The translations under genes were made by a program, and so were the position numbers. A stretch of 64,000 nt of DNA from VFJQ01 sp044226525. GTDB taxonomy: Bacteria; Verrucomicrobiota; Verrucomicrobiia; Chthoniobacterales; Chthoniobacteraceae. Shown piece by piece: positions 52,479-61,301 of this stretch (positions within the stretch are counted from its first letter, which is position 1; each line of letters opens with the position of its first letter). The stretch lies in assembly GCA_044226525.1 (NCBI GenBank), contig JBGAGV010000026.1, positions 1-64,000 of the forward strand, given 5' to 3'. Below the pieces are notes generated by a model. That model did not search any database, was not told the origin of the DNA, and was given only the letters and a program-made list of their open reading frames with translations.

Positions 52479-53840
52479 CTACCGCTTCGCGCGGGGCGCA
52501 CGCGAGCGCAGACGCAACAGCAGGGGTAGACCGGAAAACGGTTCAACCTCACGGATGCGCGCTTCGAGAAAGCGGCGGTAGCTGTCCTCAAGCAGCTTGC
52601 CGTCGTTGCAGAAGACGATGATCTCCGGCACGGGCACGGGATGGTTCCCTTCCACGGCGGCATGGGTGGCGTAGAGCAGTTTGAAGCGTCGGCCATGGCG
52701 GGTCGGCGCCGGTTGAGCCGTCATCGCTTTGCTCAACGCGCGGTTGAGCGGGCCGGTATCGAGATGCTTTCGCGAGGCGGCGCGCACTTTCTCAAAGGTC
52801 TTGAAGACACGTGTGATATCGGTCGATTCCTTCGCGCAGCACATTATGACCGGCGCGTAGTTCACGGCGAAGAGGCTGGATTGCAGCCCTTGCAGAAACT
52901 CCTGCAACGCGCCTTTACCGTGTGTTTGGTCGCGCACGAGATCCCATTTGTTCACCGCCACGACGCACGGCTTCTGCGCCTTCTGCACCAGGCCGGCGAT
53001 CTTCTTGTCCATCGCGGTGACGCCCATCGAGGCATCGATCACCAGGCAGCAGAGGTCGGCGCGTTCGATACTCTCTTCCGAGCGCATCACGCTGAAAACT
53101 TCCACCGACGTGGACACTTTCCCTCGCGCGCGAATGCCCGCGGTGTCGATGAGGATGTAATGCTTCCCGTCGCGCTCGTAGGCGATGTCCACCGCGTCGC
53201 GCGTGGTGCCTGCGATCGGGGAGACGAGCGTGCGTTCATCGCGCAGGATGGCATTCGTGAGCGAGCTTTTGCCAACATTGGGGCGGCCTACGAGCGCGAT
53301 CTTGAGCGGCGCAAGGTCCTGTTTTTCCACCATATCGGACGGTTCCGGCAGGCGGGCTTCGATTTCCTGCACGAGATCGTCGATGCCACGGTTGTGTTCG
53401 GCGCTGACGGTGATGGTGTCCTTGAACCCAAGCCGCGCGAAATCGGCGGCGTGAACTTCATGCTGATCCTGGTCGATCTTATTGATGATCAGCAAAAGCG
53501 GCTTTTGTGATTTGCGCAGTTTGCGCGCGAGATCGATATCGACCGGGGTCACGCCGGCCAACCCGTCCACGACGAATAGCACCACATTCGCCGTCTCGAT
53601 GGCGATATCCGCTTCGGAATGAACTTGTGAAGTGAAGTCGAGATCTACGCTTCCGCCGATGCCGCCGGTGTCGATGATGGTAAAAGGGGCCTCGCCCAGC
53701 TTGCACGTCGCGTGAATGCGGTCGCGGGTGACGCCGGGCTGGTCGTGCACGATGGAGATGCGCCGGCGCGCGAGCCGGTTAAACAGGGCGCTTTTGCCGA
53801 CATTGGGTCGGCCGACGATGGCGACGGTGCGCTCGGGCAT
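52479..53840 (-). CDS. der: Ribosome biogenesis GTPase Der (EngA)
   Basis: The protein has 453 residues with two tandem GTPase domains. The first has G1 VAIVGRPNVGKSALF, G3 DTGG and G4 NKID. The second has G1 IALVGRPNVGKSSLTNAI, G3 DTAG and G4 NKWD. A C-terminal KH-like domain contains FKLLYATHAAVEGNHPVPVPEIIVF. It is essential for 50S subunit maturation. It follows pgsA by eight bases on the same strand. Confidence 0.96.
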   Translation of the reverse strand: MPERTVAIVGRPNVGKSALFNRLARRRISIVHDQPGVTRDRIHATCKLGEAPFTIIDTGGIGGSVDLDFTSQVHSEADIAIETANVVLFVVDGLAGVTPVDIDLARKLRKSQKPLLLIINKIDQDQHEVHAADFARLGFKDTITVSAEHNRGIDDLVQEIEARLPEPSDMVEKQDLAPLKIALVGRPNVGKSSLTNAILRDERTLVSPIAGTTRDAVDIAYERDGKHYILIDTAGIRARGKVSTSVEVFSVMRSEESIERADLCCLVIDASMGVTAMDKKIAGLVQKAQKPCVVAVNKWDLVRDQTHGKGALQEFLQGLQSSLFAVNYAPVIMCCAKESTDITRVFKTFEKVRAASRKHLDTGPLNRALSKAMTAQPAPTRHGRRFKLLYATHAAVEGNHPVPVPEIIVFCNDGKLLEDSYRRFLEARIREVEPFSGLPLLLRLRSRAPRAKR

Positions 53841-53848
53841 GGATGAAA

Positions 53849-54487
53849 TCAGGATTCGGGTGGCTTGGATGGTTCGCCGTGTCCGGTGGCGTGGAGCTGG
53901 CGGATGCCGTCAAGGACATACCCGACCGCCGAAATCACGGTGAACAACCCAGCCAGATACACCGGCACATCGAGGAATTCCAATGTTCGATGCCACTTTC
54001 CGAAATGGAGCTCGGTGAGCGGGAAATTCCACTGCAGCATTACGAGTGATAGCGCCACCATGGTGAGGGCGGTGGCGGTCTTGCCGGACCAGCTCGGGCG
54101 CACGCGGATTTCGTGCGTCAGCATATGCAACACGACCGCGCCGGCGATGACGAGCACATCTCGCGCGATCACGACGACGGGAAACCAGAGCGGCAGCTCG
54201 TAGTGCCAGTTGCTCACGCTCAGCGTGATGATCGCCGCAAGCATGAGTCCCTTGTCGGCGATGGGGTCGAGAATGGCGCCGAGTTGCGTGCGTTGATTGT
54301 GGTGGCGGGCCAGCCAGCCATCGACGCCGTCGCTGATCGCCGCGAGCACGAAGATCGCAATGGTCGTGTAGCGTTCCCATTCCTGCGGTTCGCCTTTGGC
54401 CACTCCGCGGCCGTAGTAGATCGCCATCATCACGAAGAACGGGATGAACAAAATGCGCGTAATGGTGATCTTGTTGGCGGTGGTCAT
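53849..54487 (-). CDS. pgsA: CDP-diacylglycerol-glycerol-3-phosphate 3-phosphatidyltransferase-like protein
   Basis: The protein has 212 residues from ATG 54487 (MTTANKITITRILFIPFFVMM); ATG 54502 is also possible. The CDP-alcohol phosphatidyltransferase motif is complete: DGVDGWLARHHNQRTQ followed by GAILDPIADK, i.e. D-G-x2-A-R-x8-G-x3-D-x3-D. Five to six membrane helices are visible. It makes phosphatidylglycerol phosphate. The divergent 54552 gene lies 64 bases away. Confidence 0.88.
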   Translation of the reverse strand: MTTANKITITRILFIPFFVMMAIYYGRGVAKGEPQEWERYTTIAIFVLAAISDGVDGWLARHHNQRTQLGAILDPIADKGLMLAAIITLSVSNWHYELPLWFPVVVIARDVLVIAGAVVLHMLTHEIRVRPSWSGKTATALTMVALSLVMLQWNFPLTELHFGKWHRTLEFLDVPVYLAGLFTVISAVGYVLDGIRQLHATGHGEPSKPPES

Positions 54488-54551
54488 CGAGGTGAGCGGC
54501 ATCTTGGTAACGACAAAAGCGACTGGAAAGCAATCGGTCCTCGCCTGCACT

Positions 54552-56426
54552 ATGGGTGTCACCGTGCCGTTTCTCTCCTCGCTTTTCCGTGAATCCAGTC
54601 CGCCTGCTCGCAGTGCGAATAGCCTCGCGTGGCGGAAAAATGACTTCACCGCCTATGCGGTAAGCGCCGAGGAACAGGCCGTGATGCTACGCGGCGAGCC
54701 GCCCCGGGTCTGGCCGGGCTTTGTGGTCGACTTTGTCACCTCCTGTAAAAAATTCGCGCCGCTGGAAGCGCATATCGCCCGCTATGCGGAAAAGCATGCG
54801 TGGGGTTCGCTGGAGGGGAATGCGCTTCGTTCGTGGCTGGCGCGAGCCACCGAGGCGCGGCTGCTGGTTTCAACGGGAGATCTGCTGGAGGCTTGTGCCC
54901 GGCATTTGCCCGCAGCTCCGGCGAAGATCAAAAGCATCGGTTTTCCGACGGGAGGAGACCGCGTCGATCTCGTCGAGCGCGCGCTGAAGAGCTTTGCGAA
55001 AAACACGAGGCAATACGGTCATGAGGTGGAATTTCTGATCTCCGATAACTCCGCGACAGTCGCGCATGGTGAAGCGTTTTACGTGGCGAGCCGTGCCTGG
55101 GGGATGATGAATGAGGTGCCTGTTCGGTATCTGGGGGAGGAGCAGAAGCGGCGGCTGGCGAACGAGCTGATTCGTTGCTGCGTCGAACCGGATGCGATCG
55201 AGTTCGCGCTGTTCGATCCGCTGGGGATCGGCTTTTCGTGCGGAGCCAATCGCAACGCGCTGCTGTTGCATGGAGTGGGGCGGGCTCTGTGCAGTATCGA
55301 CGATGACGTGATCTGCGAGCTGGCCGCGCCGCCGCCGACGGATGTCCGGCTGAAGTTTTTTTCCACAGGCGATCCGTTTACTCGCTGGCTGTTCGGCGAC
55401 CGGAAATCGGCGCTGGCGCACGCAGGTTCGACCGAGGCAGATTTTCTGGCGGCACACGAAGCACTGCTGGGCCGCGGATTGGCCGAAATCGGTGGAGGTA
55501 TTGAGCCGGGTCAACTCGATGCCCTCCAGGCGACGGACGATTTTCTCCGGCGTCTGTGGACGGGAAATAGCCGGGTGCGGGCGAGCTTCAGCGGTCATCT
55601 GGGCGACCCGGGGGTGCCCACCTCGGTGTATTATCTTTTTTACGAAGGCGAGAATCGCCGGCGCATGACTGAAACCGAGCAGCACTACCGTGCCGCGCTT
55701 GCGAACCGGAGCGTCTTCGGTCTCGCGCCATGCCCGGCCATTGGCGATCCGAGCACGAGTCCGGGCATGGCGATGGGGCTGGATCACCGCGAGTTGCTCC
55801 CGCCGTTTTTCCCGGTGTTGCATGCCGAAGACTACACCTTCGGCGCTACGCTCTGGCAGACAGTGCACGAGGCATTTCTCGGCCACGTTCCGCTTTCGGT
55901 CCGCCACGAGCCCCGTCCTGGAAAGACCATCCTGCAGCCGCGGGATCTTGGCGGGGAGAATCACGCGGTCACGTTCGAGTTCTCGCATTTGATCCGCCGA
56001 GTGATCCTCAACTTCCGCCAGCACGAGAGCGCTGAACCGGCCGACCGCATGCGTTACCTCGGCCGGCACCTGACAAGCATCGGGAGTCAGCGACTGCCGG
56101 ATTTCGTCGATTACATTAGCGCGCAAATATTGGAGCACGAAAGCTCGCGGCTTGATTACCTGGAAGAGCAATTGCGCGAAGACACCGAAACGCCTGACTG
56201 GTGGCGCGAAGATCTGGAGGGCTACCTCGCGCACGTGCGTGAAGCCCTCACGCACGATGATTTCGACATTCCTTTCGAGATGAAAGCCGACCGCTCCGCT
56301 GCGGAAAACCGGGAACTCATGCGCCAGCTCTTCGCCCGGTTTGGCCGGATGCTTGAAGCCTGGCCGGATATTGTCAGCGCGACGCGAGAAGTGAACGCGC
56401 GTCTCGACTGGGCGCCGGTAGTGTAG
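54552..56426 (+). CDS. Large protein with GT-A glycosyltransferase-like domain, function unknown
   Basis: The protein has 624 residues from ATG 54552; an upstream in-frame Met would overlap pgsA. Residues about 25-118 are helical, possibly a winged-helix domain (HIARYAEKHAWGSLEGNALRSWL). Residues about 126-255 resemble a family-2 glycosyltransferase start: IKSIGFPTGGDRVDLVERALKSF, VEFLISDNSA, GANRNALLLHGVGRALCSIDDDVIC, with an Asp triad at 250-252. The long C-terminal half has no recognised domain but is rich in conserved-looking motifs (FEFSHLIRRVILNFRQHES). No membrane segment is seen. It may transfer a sugar to a peptide, protein or lipid. Confidence 0.65.
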   Translation: MGVTVPFLSSLFRESSPPARSANSLAWRKNDFTAYAVSAEEQAVMLRGEPPRVWPGFVVDFVTSCKKFAPLEAHIARYAEKHAWGSLEGNALRSWLARATEARLLVSTGDLLEACARHLPAAPAKIKSIGFPTGGDRVDLVERALKSFAKNTRQYGHEVEFLISDNSATVAHGEAFYVASRAWGMMNEVPVRYLGEEQKRRLANELIRCCVEPDAIEFALFDPLGIGFSCGANRNALLLHGVGRALCSIDDDVICELAAPPPTDVRLKFFSTGDPFTRWLFGDRKSALAHAGSTEADFLAAHEALLGRGLAEIGGGIEPGQLDALQATDDFLRRLWTGNSRVRASFSGHLGDPGVPTSVYYLFYEGENRRRMTETEQHYRAALANRSVFGLAPCPAIGDPSTSPGMAMGLDHRELLPPFFPVLHAEDYTFGATLWQTVHEAFLGHVPLSVRHEPRPGKTILQPRDLGGENHAVTFEFSHLIRRVILNFRQHESAEPADRMRYLGRHLTSIGSQRLPDFVDYISAQILEHESSRLDYLEEQLREDTETPDWWREDLEGYLAHVREALTHDDFDIPFEMKADRSAAENRELMRQLFARFGRMLEAWPDIVSATREVNARLDWAPVV

Positions 56427-57209
56427 TTAGCCGCCGAAGAGCCGGGTGAAGTTCACCGCGACGATTTCTGCCAGTTCTTCGACATGCAGACCCCGAATTT
56501 CGGCCAGTTTGGCATAGGCGACATCGATGTTGCCGGGGTGATTGATCGGCGAGCCGTCCAGTGCGGCGAGGGGACGGGGATTGCAGTCGTTGGGAGGACG
56601 GAGATCGGGCGCGTCGGTTTCGACGAGGATTCGGTCGGCGGGAAGGTCGCGAAAGATCTCGCGCTGCATCGCTTTGCGCTCGTGAAGGAAATACGGACTG
56701 AAGCTGAAGTAGCTGCCGCGTTCGATGAAACCTGCGGTCATTTCCGAGGGGCCTCCGTAGGCGTGGATCAGGAATCCACGCGGGAGCTCGACGGTCCGCA
56801 GGGCATCCCATAGCGCGCCCCACGCTTGAATGCAGTGGATGGTGACCGGGCGCTTCATTTCCGCTGCGATGCGAAGATGCGCGAGAAAGACCTCGGTCTG
56901 ATCGGCGAGGTCGTGACCTTCGATCCAGCGATCAAGGCCGATTTCGCCGATCGCGGCGTCAGGGGCGGCGGCGAGGATATCGCGCAGGCGTTGATCCCAG
57001 ATCGCGGAACGCTCTTTTACCCACCACGGGTGCAGGCCATAGCTGGGAGTGCCGAAGCCAAGTGCGGTGACGGCATTCCAGTCACTTTCGCGCGTGCCGT
57101 TCACCACGGCGCGGGTAACTCCGAGCCGGCGCATTTCGGCGAAAATATCGGCGCGATGGGGCGCGAGCCGTTCGTCGTGAAGATGATTGTGCGCGTCGAG
57201 GTAGTTCAC
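56427..57209 (-). CDS. TatD-family metal-dependent hydrolase
   Basis: The protein has 260 residues. Metal ligands of the family are present: NYLDAHNHLHD (His-x-His), AAIGEIGLDRW (Glu), VTIHCIQAW (His), FLIHAYGG (His) and ILVETDAPDLRPP (Asp). TatD proteins are 3'-5' DNA exonucleases or deoxynuclease-like hydrolases. It is the last gene of the yicC-gmk-coaC-sufE operon, overlapping sufE by four bases, and abuts the convergent gene ending at 56426 with no spacing. Confidence 0.88.
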   Translation of the reverse strand: MNYLDAHNHLHDERLAPHRADIFAEMRRLGVTRAVVNGTRESDWNAVTALGFGTPSYGLHPWWVKERSAIWDQRLRDILAAAPDAAIGEIGLDRWIEGHDLADQTEVFLAHLRIAAEMKRPVTIHCIQAWGALWDALRTVELPRGFLIHAYGGPSEMTAGFIERGSYFSFSPYFLHERKAMQREIFRDLPADRILVETDAPDLRPPNDCNPRPLAALDGSPINHPGNIDVAYAKLAEIRGLHVEELAEIVAVNFTRLFGG

Positions 57210-57616
57210 GAGTGAGCCCCAGCGAAGCGCCGGATGGCCGCGCGAATGTTGGCGAAACCGTTCAGCCGGGTGGGGGAAAGCATGCGATCAAGCCCGAGTG
57301 CGGAAACGAGCTCGGGTTCGGTGGTGACGATGTCCGCGGCCTGCTCGCCTTCGTAAAGTTCGCACAGCAAAGCGGCGAGGCCTTTGACCAATGGTGAATC
57401 GGCGTCCATGCGGAAATGGCAGACTCCGTGGTTCGCTCCTCCCACGAGCCACACGCGGGAACTGCACCCCGGCACCAGCGCGGTGTCGGTGCGCTCGCTT
57501 TCGGTCGGCGCGGGCCATTTCTTTCCGCGCGAGGTGATTGCGGCCAGGCGTTCGTGGGCATCTTCGATGGCGCGATAACGCTCGATCAGCGCAGCTTGTT
57601 TCGCTTCGAGGGACAT
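57206..57616 (-). CDS. sufE: SufE-family cysteine desulfurase acceptor
   Basis: The protein has 136 residues. TALVPGCSSRVWLVGG carries the acceptor Cys of SufE, followed by FRMDADSPLVKGLAALL and LSPTRLNGFANIRAAIRRF. It accepts sulfane sulfur from SufS for Fe-S cluster assembly; suf genes themselves are not in the window. The start follows the CoaC-like stop directly (57617/57616), and the stop overlaps tatD by four bases. Confidence 0.92.
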   Translation of the reverse strand: MSLEAKQAALIERYRAIEDAHERLAAITSRGKKWPAPTESERTDTALVPGCSSRVWLVGGANHGVCHFRMDADSPLVKGLAALLCELYEGEQAADIVTTEPELVSALGLDRMLSPTRLNGFANIRAAIRRFAGAHS

Positions 57617-58159
57617 TTATCGGCGCACCAATTCAAGCGCGCGGGCCATGATCCCATCCACATTCCACAACCGGCCGAGGCCTTCATAGCCGCAGGCGAG
57701 CAAACCTTCTTCCGGTCCAATGAATTCGCCCCCTCGTGACTTGAGGGTGGCGACATTTTGCTGGGTGGCGGCGTGCTGCCACATCTTGCCGTTCATGGCG
57801 GGCGCAATCAACATTGGTGCCAGCGTGGCGAGGGCAATTTCGCCAATCGGATTGCTCGCAAGCCCGCAGGCCAGCTCGGCAATGACATGGGCTGTGGCCG
57901 GCGCAATGAGCAGAAGATTCGCCCGGTCGGCGAGGTCGATGTGCCCCGGTTTCCAGCCATGCGTGCCGTCGAAGATGTCGGTGACGACCGGATTCCGCGA
58001 GAGCGTCTGCAACGTGAGCGGTGTGATAAACTGCTGCGCACCATGCGTCATGACGACATTCACTTCGCAGTTCGCCTTCACCAGCCTGCTCACCAGATCG
58101 GCGGCTTTGTAAGCGGCGATCGACCCCGTGACGCCAACGACGATCATCGGCGCGCTCAT
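57617..58159 (-). CDS. coaC: Phosphopantothenoylcysteine decarboxylase (CoaC-type flavoprotein)
   Basis: The protein has 180 residues from ATG 58159, which overlaps the gmk stop by four bases; the open frame further upstream lies inside gmk. IVVGVTGSIAAYKAADLVSRL is the flavin-binding start, HIDLADRANLLLIAPATAHV holds the catalytic His, PAMNGKMW is the substrate-recognition motif, and LLACGYEGLGRL is the flap with the redox Cys. The CoaB synthetase half of the usual fusion is absent. It acts in coenzyme A synthesis. Confidence 0.88.
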   Translation of the reverse strand: MSAPMIVVGVTGSIAAYKAADLVSRLVKANCEVNVVMTHGAQQFITPLTLQTLSRNPVVTDIFDGTHGWKPGHIDLADRANLLLIAPATAHVIAELACGLASNPIGEIALATLAPMLIAPAMNGKMWQHAATQQNVATLKSRGGEFIGPEEGLLACGYEGLGRLWNVDGIMARALELVRR

Positions 58160-58767
58160 TCGCCGGAAAAGTTCAGGCGATGGCTGCGCATCCGCTCGGA
58201 AGTCATGATGGCCCGGAAGTTTTTCAGGTCGTCCTCGGCGTCGCCGCTCACGATCACGTAGCGATACGATGGCCACTCCGCCATCTCCGCCACGGCATTG
58301 CGGAGGCGCAGGTCGAGCTGCTCGGGCGATTCGGTGCCGCGCTTGAGCAGGCGGCGTTTCAGTTCCTGCAAACTGGCAGGCATCAGGAAGACATCGACGA
58401 GCGACTGCCGAATCTGCGCGTCCGCATTGTGCCGGATGGCGGCGGCGCCCTGGACATCCACGTCGATGAGCACGTCCTCGCCAGCGAGAAGGCTCTTCAT
58501 CACCGTCTCGCGCAACGTGCCATAGCGGTGATTGTGCACGCGGGCGTGCTCGAGGAAATCGCCTACCTGCACGCGGTGCTCGAACTCCTCCGGCGAAATG
58601 AAAAAGTAATCGCGGCCATGCTCCTCGCCGGGCCGGGGCCCCCGCGTGGTGCACGAGATCGAGTAGGTGAAATCGCGGGTGGGATTGAGCAGGTTCAGGA
58701 GCGTGCTTTTGCCGCCGCCGGAAGGCGCTGAAACAACGAAGAGAATACCGCGCCGGGAAGGTCTCAT
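58156..58767 (-). CDS. gmk: Guanylate kinase
   Basis: The protein has 203 residues. P-loop FVVSAPSGGGKSTLLNLL, GMP-binding YSISCTTRGPRPGEEHGRDYFF, and IDVDVQGAAAIR with downstream LLKRGTESPEQLDLRL lid match the family. It converts GMP to GDP with ATP. It overlaps yicC upstream and coaC downstream by four bases each. The rpoZ gene that often follows gmk is missing here. Confidence 0.95.
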   Translation of the reverse strand: MRPSRRGILFVVSAPSGGGKSTLLNLLNPTRDFTYSISCTTRGPRPGEEHGRDYFFISPEEFEHRVQVGDFLEHARVHNHRYGTLRETVMKSLLAGEDVLIDVDVQGAAAIRHNADAQIRQSLVDVFLMPASLQELKRRLLKRGTESPEQLDLRLRNAVAEMAEWPSYRYVIVSGDAEDDLKNFRAIMTSERMRSHRLNFSGE

Positions 58768-59639
58768 TCAATATTGGAAAGCTGTTCCCGGATTTTTTCC
58801 AGTTCCGCTTTGCAGGTGACGACGAGTTGCGAAATCTCGACGTCGTTCGCCTTGGAGCCGATCGTGTTGAACTCGCGCGCGATCTCCTGGCTCATGAATT
58901 CGAGGGTGCGACCTACCGGTTCATTCTTTCGCAAGTGATGCGCAAACTGCGCGAAATGGCTCTCCAGCCGGGTGAGCTCTTCGGTGATGTCGCACTTATC
59001 GGCGAAGACGATCACTTCCTTCAGCAAACGATCATCTTCAATGGGCAGATCGATGCCTGCTTTCTGAATTCGCTCGTGCAGATTCTGCCGGTAGCGCTTC
59101 ACCACACCGGGCTGGAGCGAGCGAATCTTGCGCACGCACTCGCGTAGCATTTTGAGGCGGTGAATGAGATCCTTCGCGAGGTGTTTGCCTTCGCGCTCGC
59201 GCATTTTCACGAGCTCGCGCAGAGCGGTCTTGAGCGCGGTTTCGACGTGCGGCCATGCTTCTTCGGTATCGACCTGCTCTTCCGGAATGCGCAATACGCC
59301 GGGTGCCCGGAGCACTGTCTCGATGGTGATCTCGCCAGTCGCCCCAAGCTCCTTTTGCAGGGCGATCATCGAATCGTAGTAAGTCCGTGCGAGTTGGCGG
59401 TCGAGCGCGAGCTGTCCACCTCCTGTGCTGGTCGCGTGATGGGCGATTACTACCGTGAGCCGCCCACGGGAAACCTGGGTGTTGATCAGGTCCCGGACGC
59501 GTGGCTCGAGCTCGGCCACTTCACGGGGTAGGCTCACGAGCACGTCGTTTTGCTTCCGGTTCACGGAGTTGAGTTCGACGGTGAATTTATTGCCGTTGCT
59601 GGACGCCTCACCGCGTCCGTAGCCGGTCATGCTGCGCAT
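58764..59639 (-). CDS. YicC-family endoribonuclease
   Basis: The protein has 291 residues. MRSMTGYGRGEAS at the N-terminus and ELNSVNRKQNDVLVSLPRE, with the C-terminal VGRTLEFMSQEIAREFNTIGSKANDVEISQLVVTCKAELEKIREQLSNIE, are diagnostic for YicC/YloC. It is a stress- and RNA-turnover-related endoribonuclease. It is the first gene of a five-gene run with gmk, coaC, sufE and tatD; the tail overlaps gmk by four bases. Confidence 0.94.
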   Translation of the reverse strand: MRSMTGYGRGEASSNGNKFTVELNSVNRKQNDVLVSLPREVAELEPRVRDLINTQVSRGRLTVVIAHHATSTGGGQLALDRQLARTYYDSMIALQKELGATGEITIETVLRAPGVLRIPEEQVDTEEAWPHVETALKTALRELVKMREREGKHLAKDLIHRLKMLRECVRKIRSLQPGVVKRYRQNLHERIQKAGIDLPIEDDRLLKEVIVFADKCDITEELTRLESHFAQFAHHLRKNEPVGRTLEFMSQEIAREFNTIGSKANDVEISQLVVTCKAELEKIREQLSNIE

Positions 59640-59710
59640 AGGGTGCGCGAGGGTTAAGCGTGCGCGGTGCCTGTGCCTAGAGGAAAATTTGGGTGCCTGT
59701 GCCGAGCCGT

Positions 59711-61142
59711 CTATTTCTTCTGCGGAGACTGGAAGTCAGGATTGACCGTCGGGAGGGCAGCATGGACCGAATCGCGCCAGACGTGAAGGCGGTCGCGCAG
59801 CCTGGCGGCCATGGAGGGATTTTGCGGGGCGAGATCATGCTGTTCGGAGAGATCGTCTCGCAGATTGTAGAGTTCCGTGTGGTTGTCCTCGAAGTATTCG
59901 AGCAGTTTCCAATCGCCCGCCCGGATGGCGCTCACCGGGGTGGTGGTCGCGTAATAGTGCGGGTAGTGGAAGAAAAGGGCATCGCGCTGCAGGTGGGAGG
60001 AGGGCTCTTTGAGCACCGGAGCGAGGTCGATTCCATCGGTCGCGTCGGGTGCGGCGGGCAGGCCGGCCGCGCCAAGGAGCGTCTGAAAAAGGTCCGTGAG
60101 GATGACAGGTTCGTGGCACGTGGCACTCGCAGGGGTGATGCCGGGCCAGCGGATCATGAGCGGCACCCGAATGCCGCCTTCGTAGAGCGAGCCTTTTCCC
60201 GACCGAAGCGGAGCGTTGTTCGTCACGGGAATGGTGCGGTCCTTGAGCTTGTCGGGGCCGATGTAGCCGCCGTTGTCGCTGGCGAAGACGACGATGGTAT
60301 TTTTTGTCGAGTCCGCGCTGTTTAAGGTGATCAAGAATGCGTCCCACGTTGTCGTCGAGGTTCTTCGTCATGGCGGCATAGACCGGATGGCGATGGTTCA
60401 GGTTGTCGCGGAGCTTGCCGGTGAAGTGGGCGATGTCGTCGGGCTTGGCCTCGATGGGGGTGTGCACGGCGTGATGTGCGAGATAGACGAAGAACGGCTG
60501 ATCGCCCGCGCGATCGATCACTTTGATCGCTTCATCCGTCAGGCGATCGGTGAGGTATTCGTCCGGTTTGCCGAATTCGAGGTGTGGAATGTAGCGAAAC
60601 TCCCCGCCGTAGAGCTGTGTGCCGGTGTAAGGCCAGAAAAAGGTCTGCGGCGCGCCCCAATTGGTCCCGCCGATGTTGATGTCGAAACCGTGTGCTTCCG
60701 GGTAGTGCTGCCAGTCGCCGAGGTGCCATTTGCCGACCAGCGCGGTGAGGTAGCCCGCGCTGTGGAGACGTTTCGCGATGGTATTCTCGCTGGTGGGGAG
60801 ATTCCAGATCGCTTCCGCGTCGCGCAGCCTGCGCTTTTTCGGTCCGCCTTCCTCGGCGCCTTCCGCCCAGATGGTGAAGTGAAGGCGGGCGGCGTGTTTG
60901 CCGGTCATCAAAGTCGCGCGCGTCGGCGAGCAGACGGACATCGCGTAGGCCTGCGTAAAGCGAACCGATTCACCGGCGAAGCGGTCGAGGTGGGGCGTCT
61001 CGTGCAGATCCGCCCCGTAACAGCCGAGGTCGGCCCAGCCGAGATCGTCGGCGAGAATGAAAAGAATATTCGGCTTCGACGCAGCGAACGAGGTCGCTGC
61101 CGCGAAGCACAAACAGGTAAGGAGGAAAAGCAAACGGTTCAT
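59711..61142 (-). pseudogene. Secreted sulfatase gene interrupted by a single-base frameshift
   Basis: The N-terminal frame (from ATG 61142, signal peptide MNRLLFLLTCLCFAAATSFA) carries KPNILFILADDLGWADLGCYG, the formylglycine motif CSPTRATLMTGKHAARL and VGKWHLGDW. It runs to GRILDHLKQRGLDKK and then loses homology. The next frame continues at NTIVVFASDNGGYIG and runs to 59711 through LRSGKGSLYEGGIRVPLMIRWPG. The switch is at an A6 tract on the coding strand (60300-60305); five A would restore the family reading D-K-N-T-I-V-V-F. Either a recent mutation or a base-calling error explains it. If intact it would be a formylglycine-dependent sulfatase. Confidence 0.85.
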
Positions 61143-61301
61143 GGAAAGGGTGGGATTTGGTAGAGCCACGGAATCCACGCCTCCTTAGCCGCCGTCCTGC
61201 CAATTTTGTGGCGCGAACATTTTCCCGATAAGACCGCGCTGCCGTTTGCGGTAGTGGAAATCGCATTGTCACCAGTCAACTCACCCTGCCAACCTCGTCC
61301 G

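Noticed and set aside
60294..60312. Programmed -1 ribosomal frameshift in the sulfatase
   Set aside because: Joining the two homologous parts needs +1, and no downstream stimulatory structure is evident.
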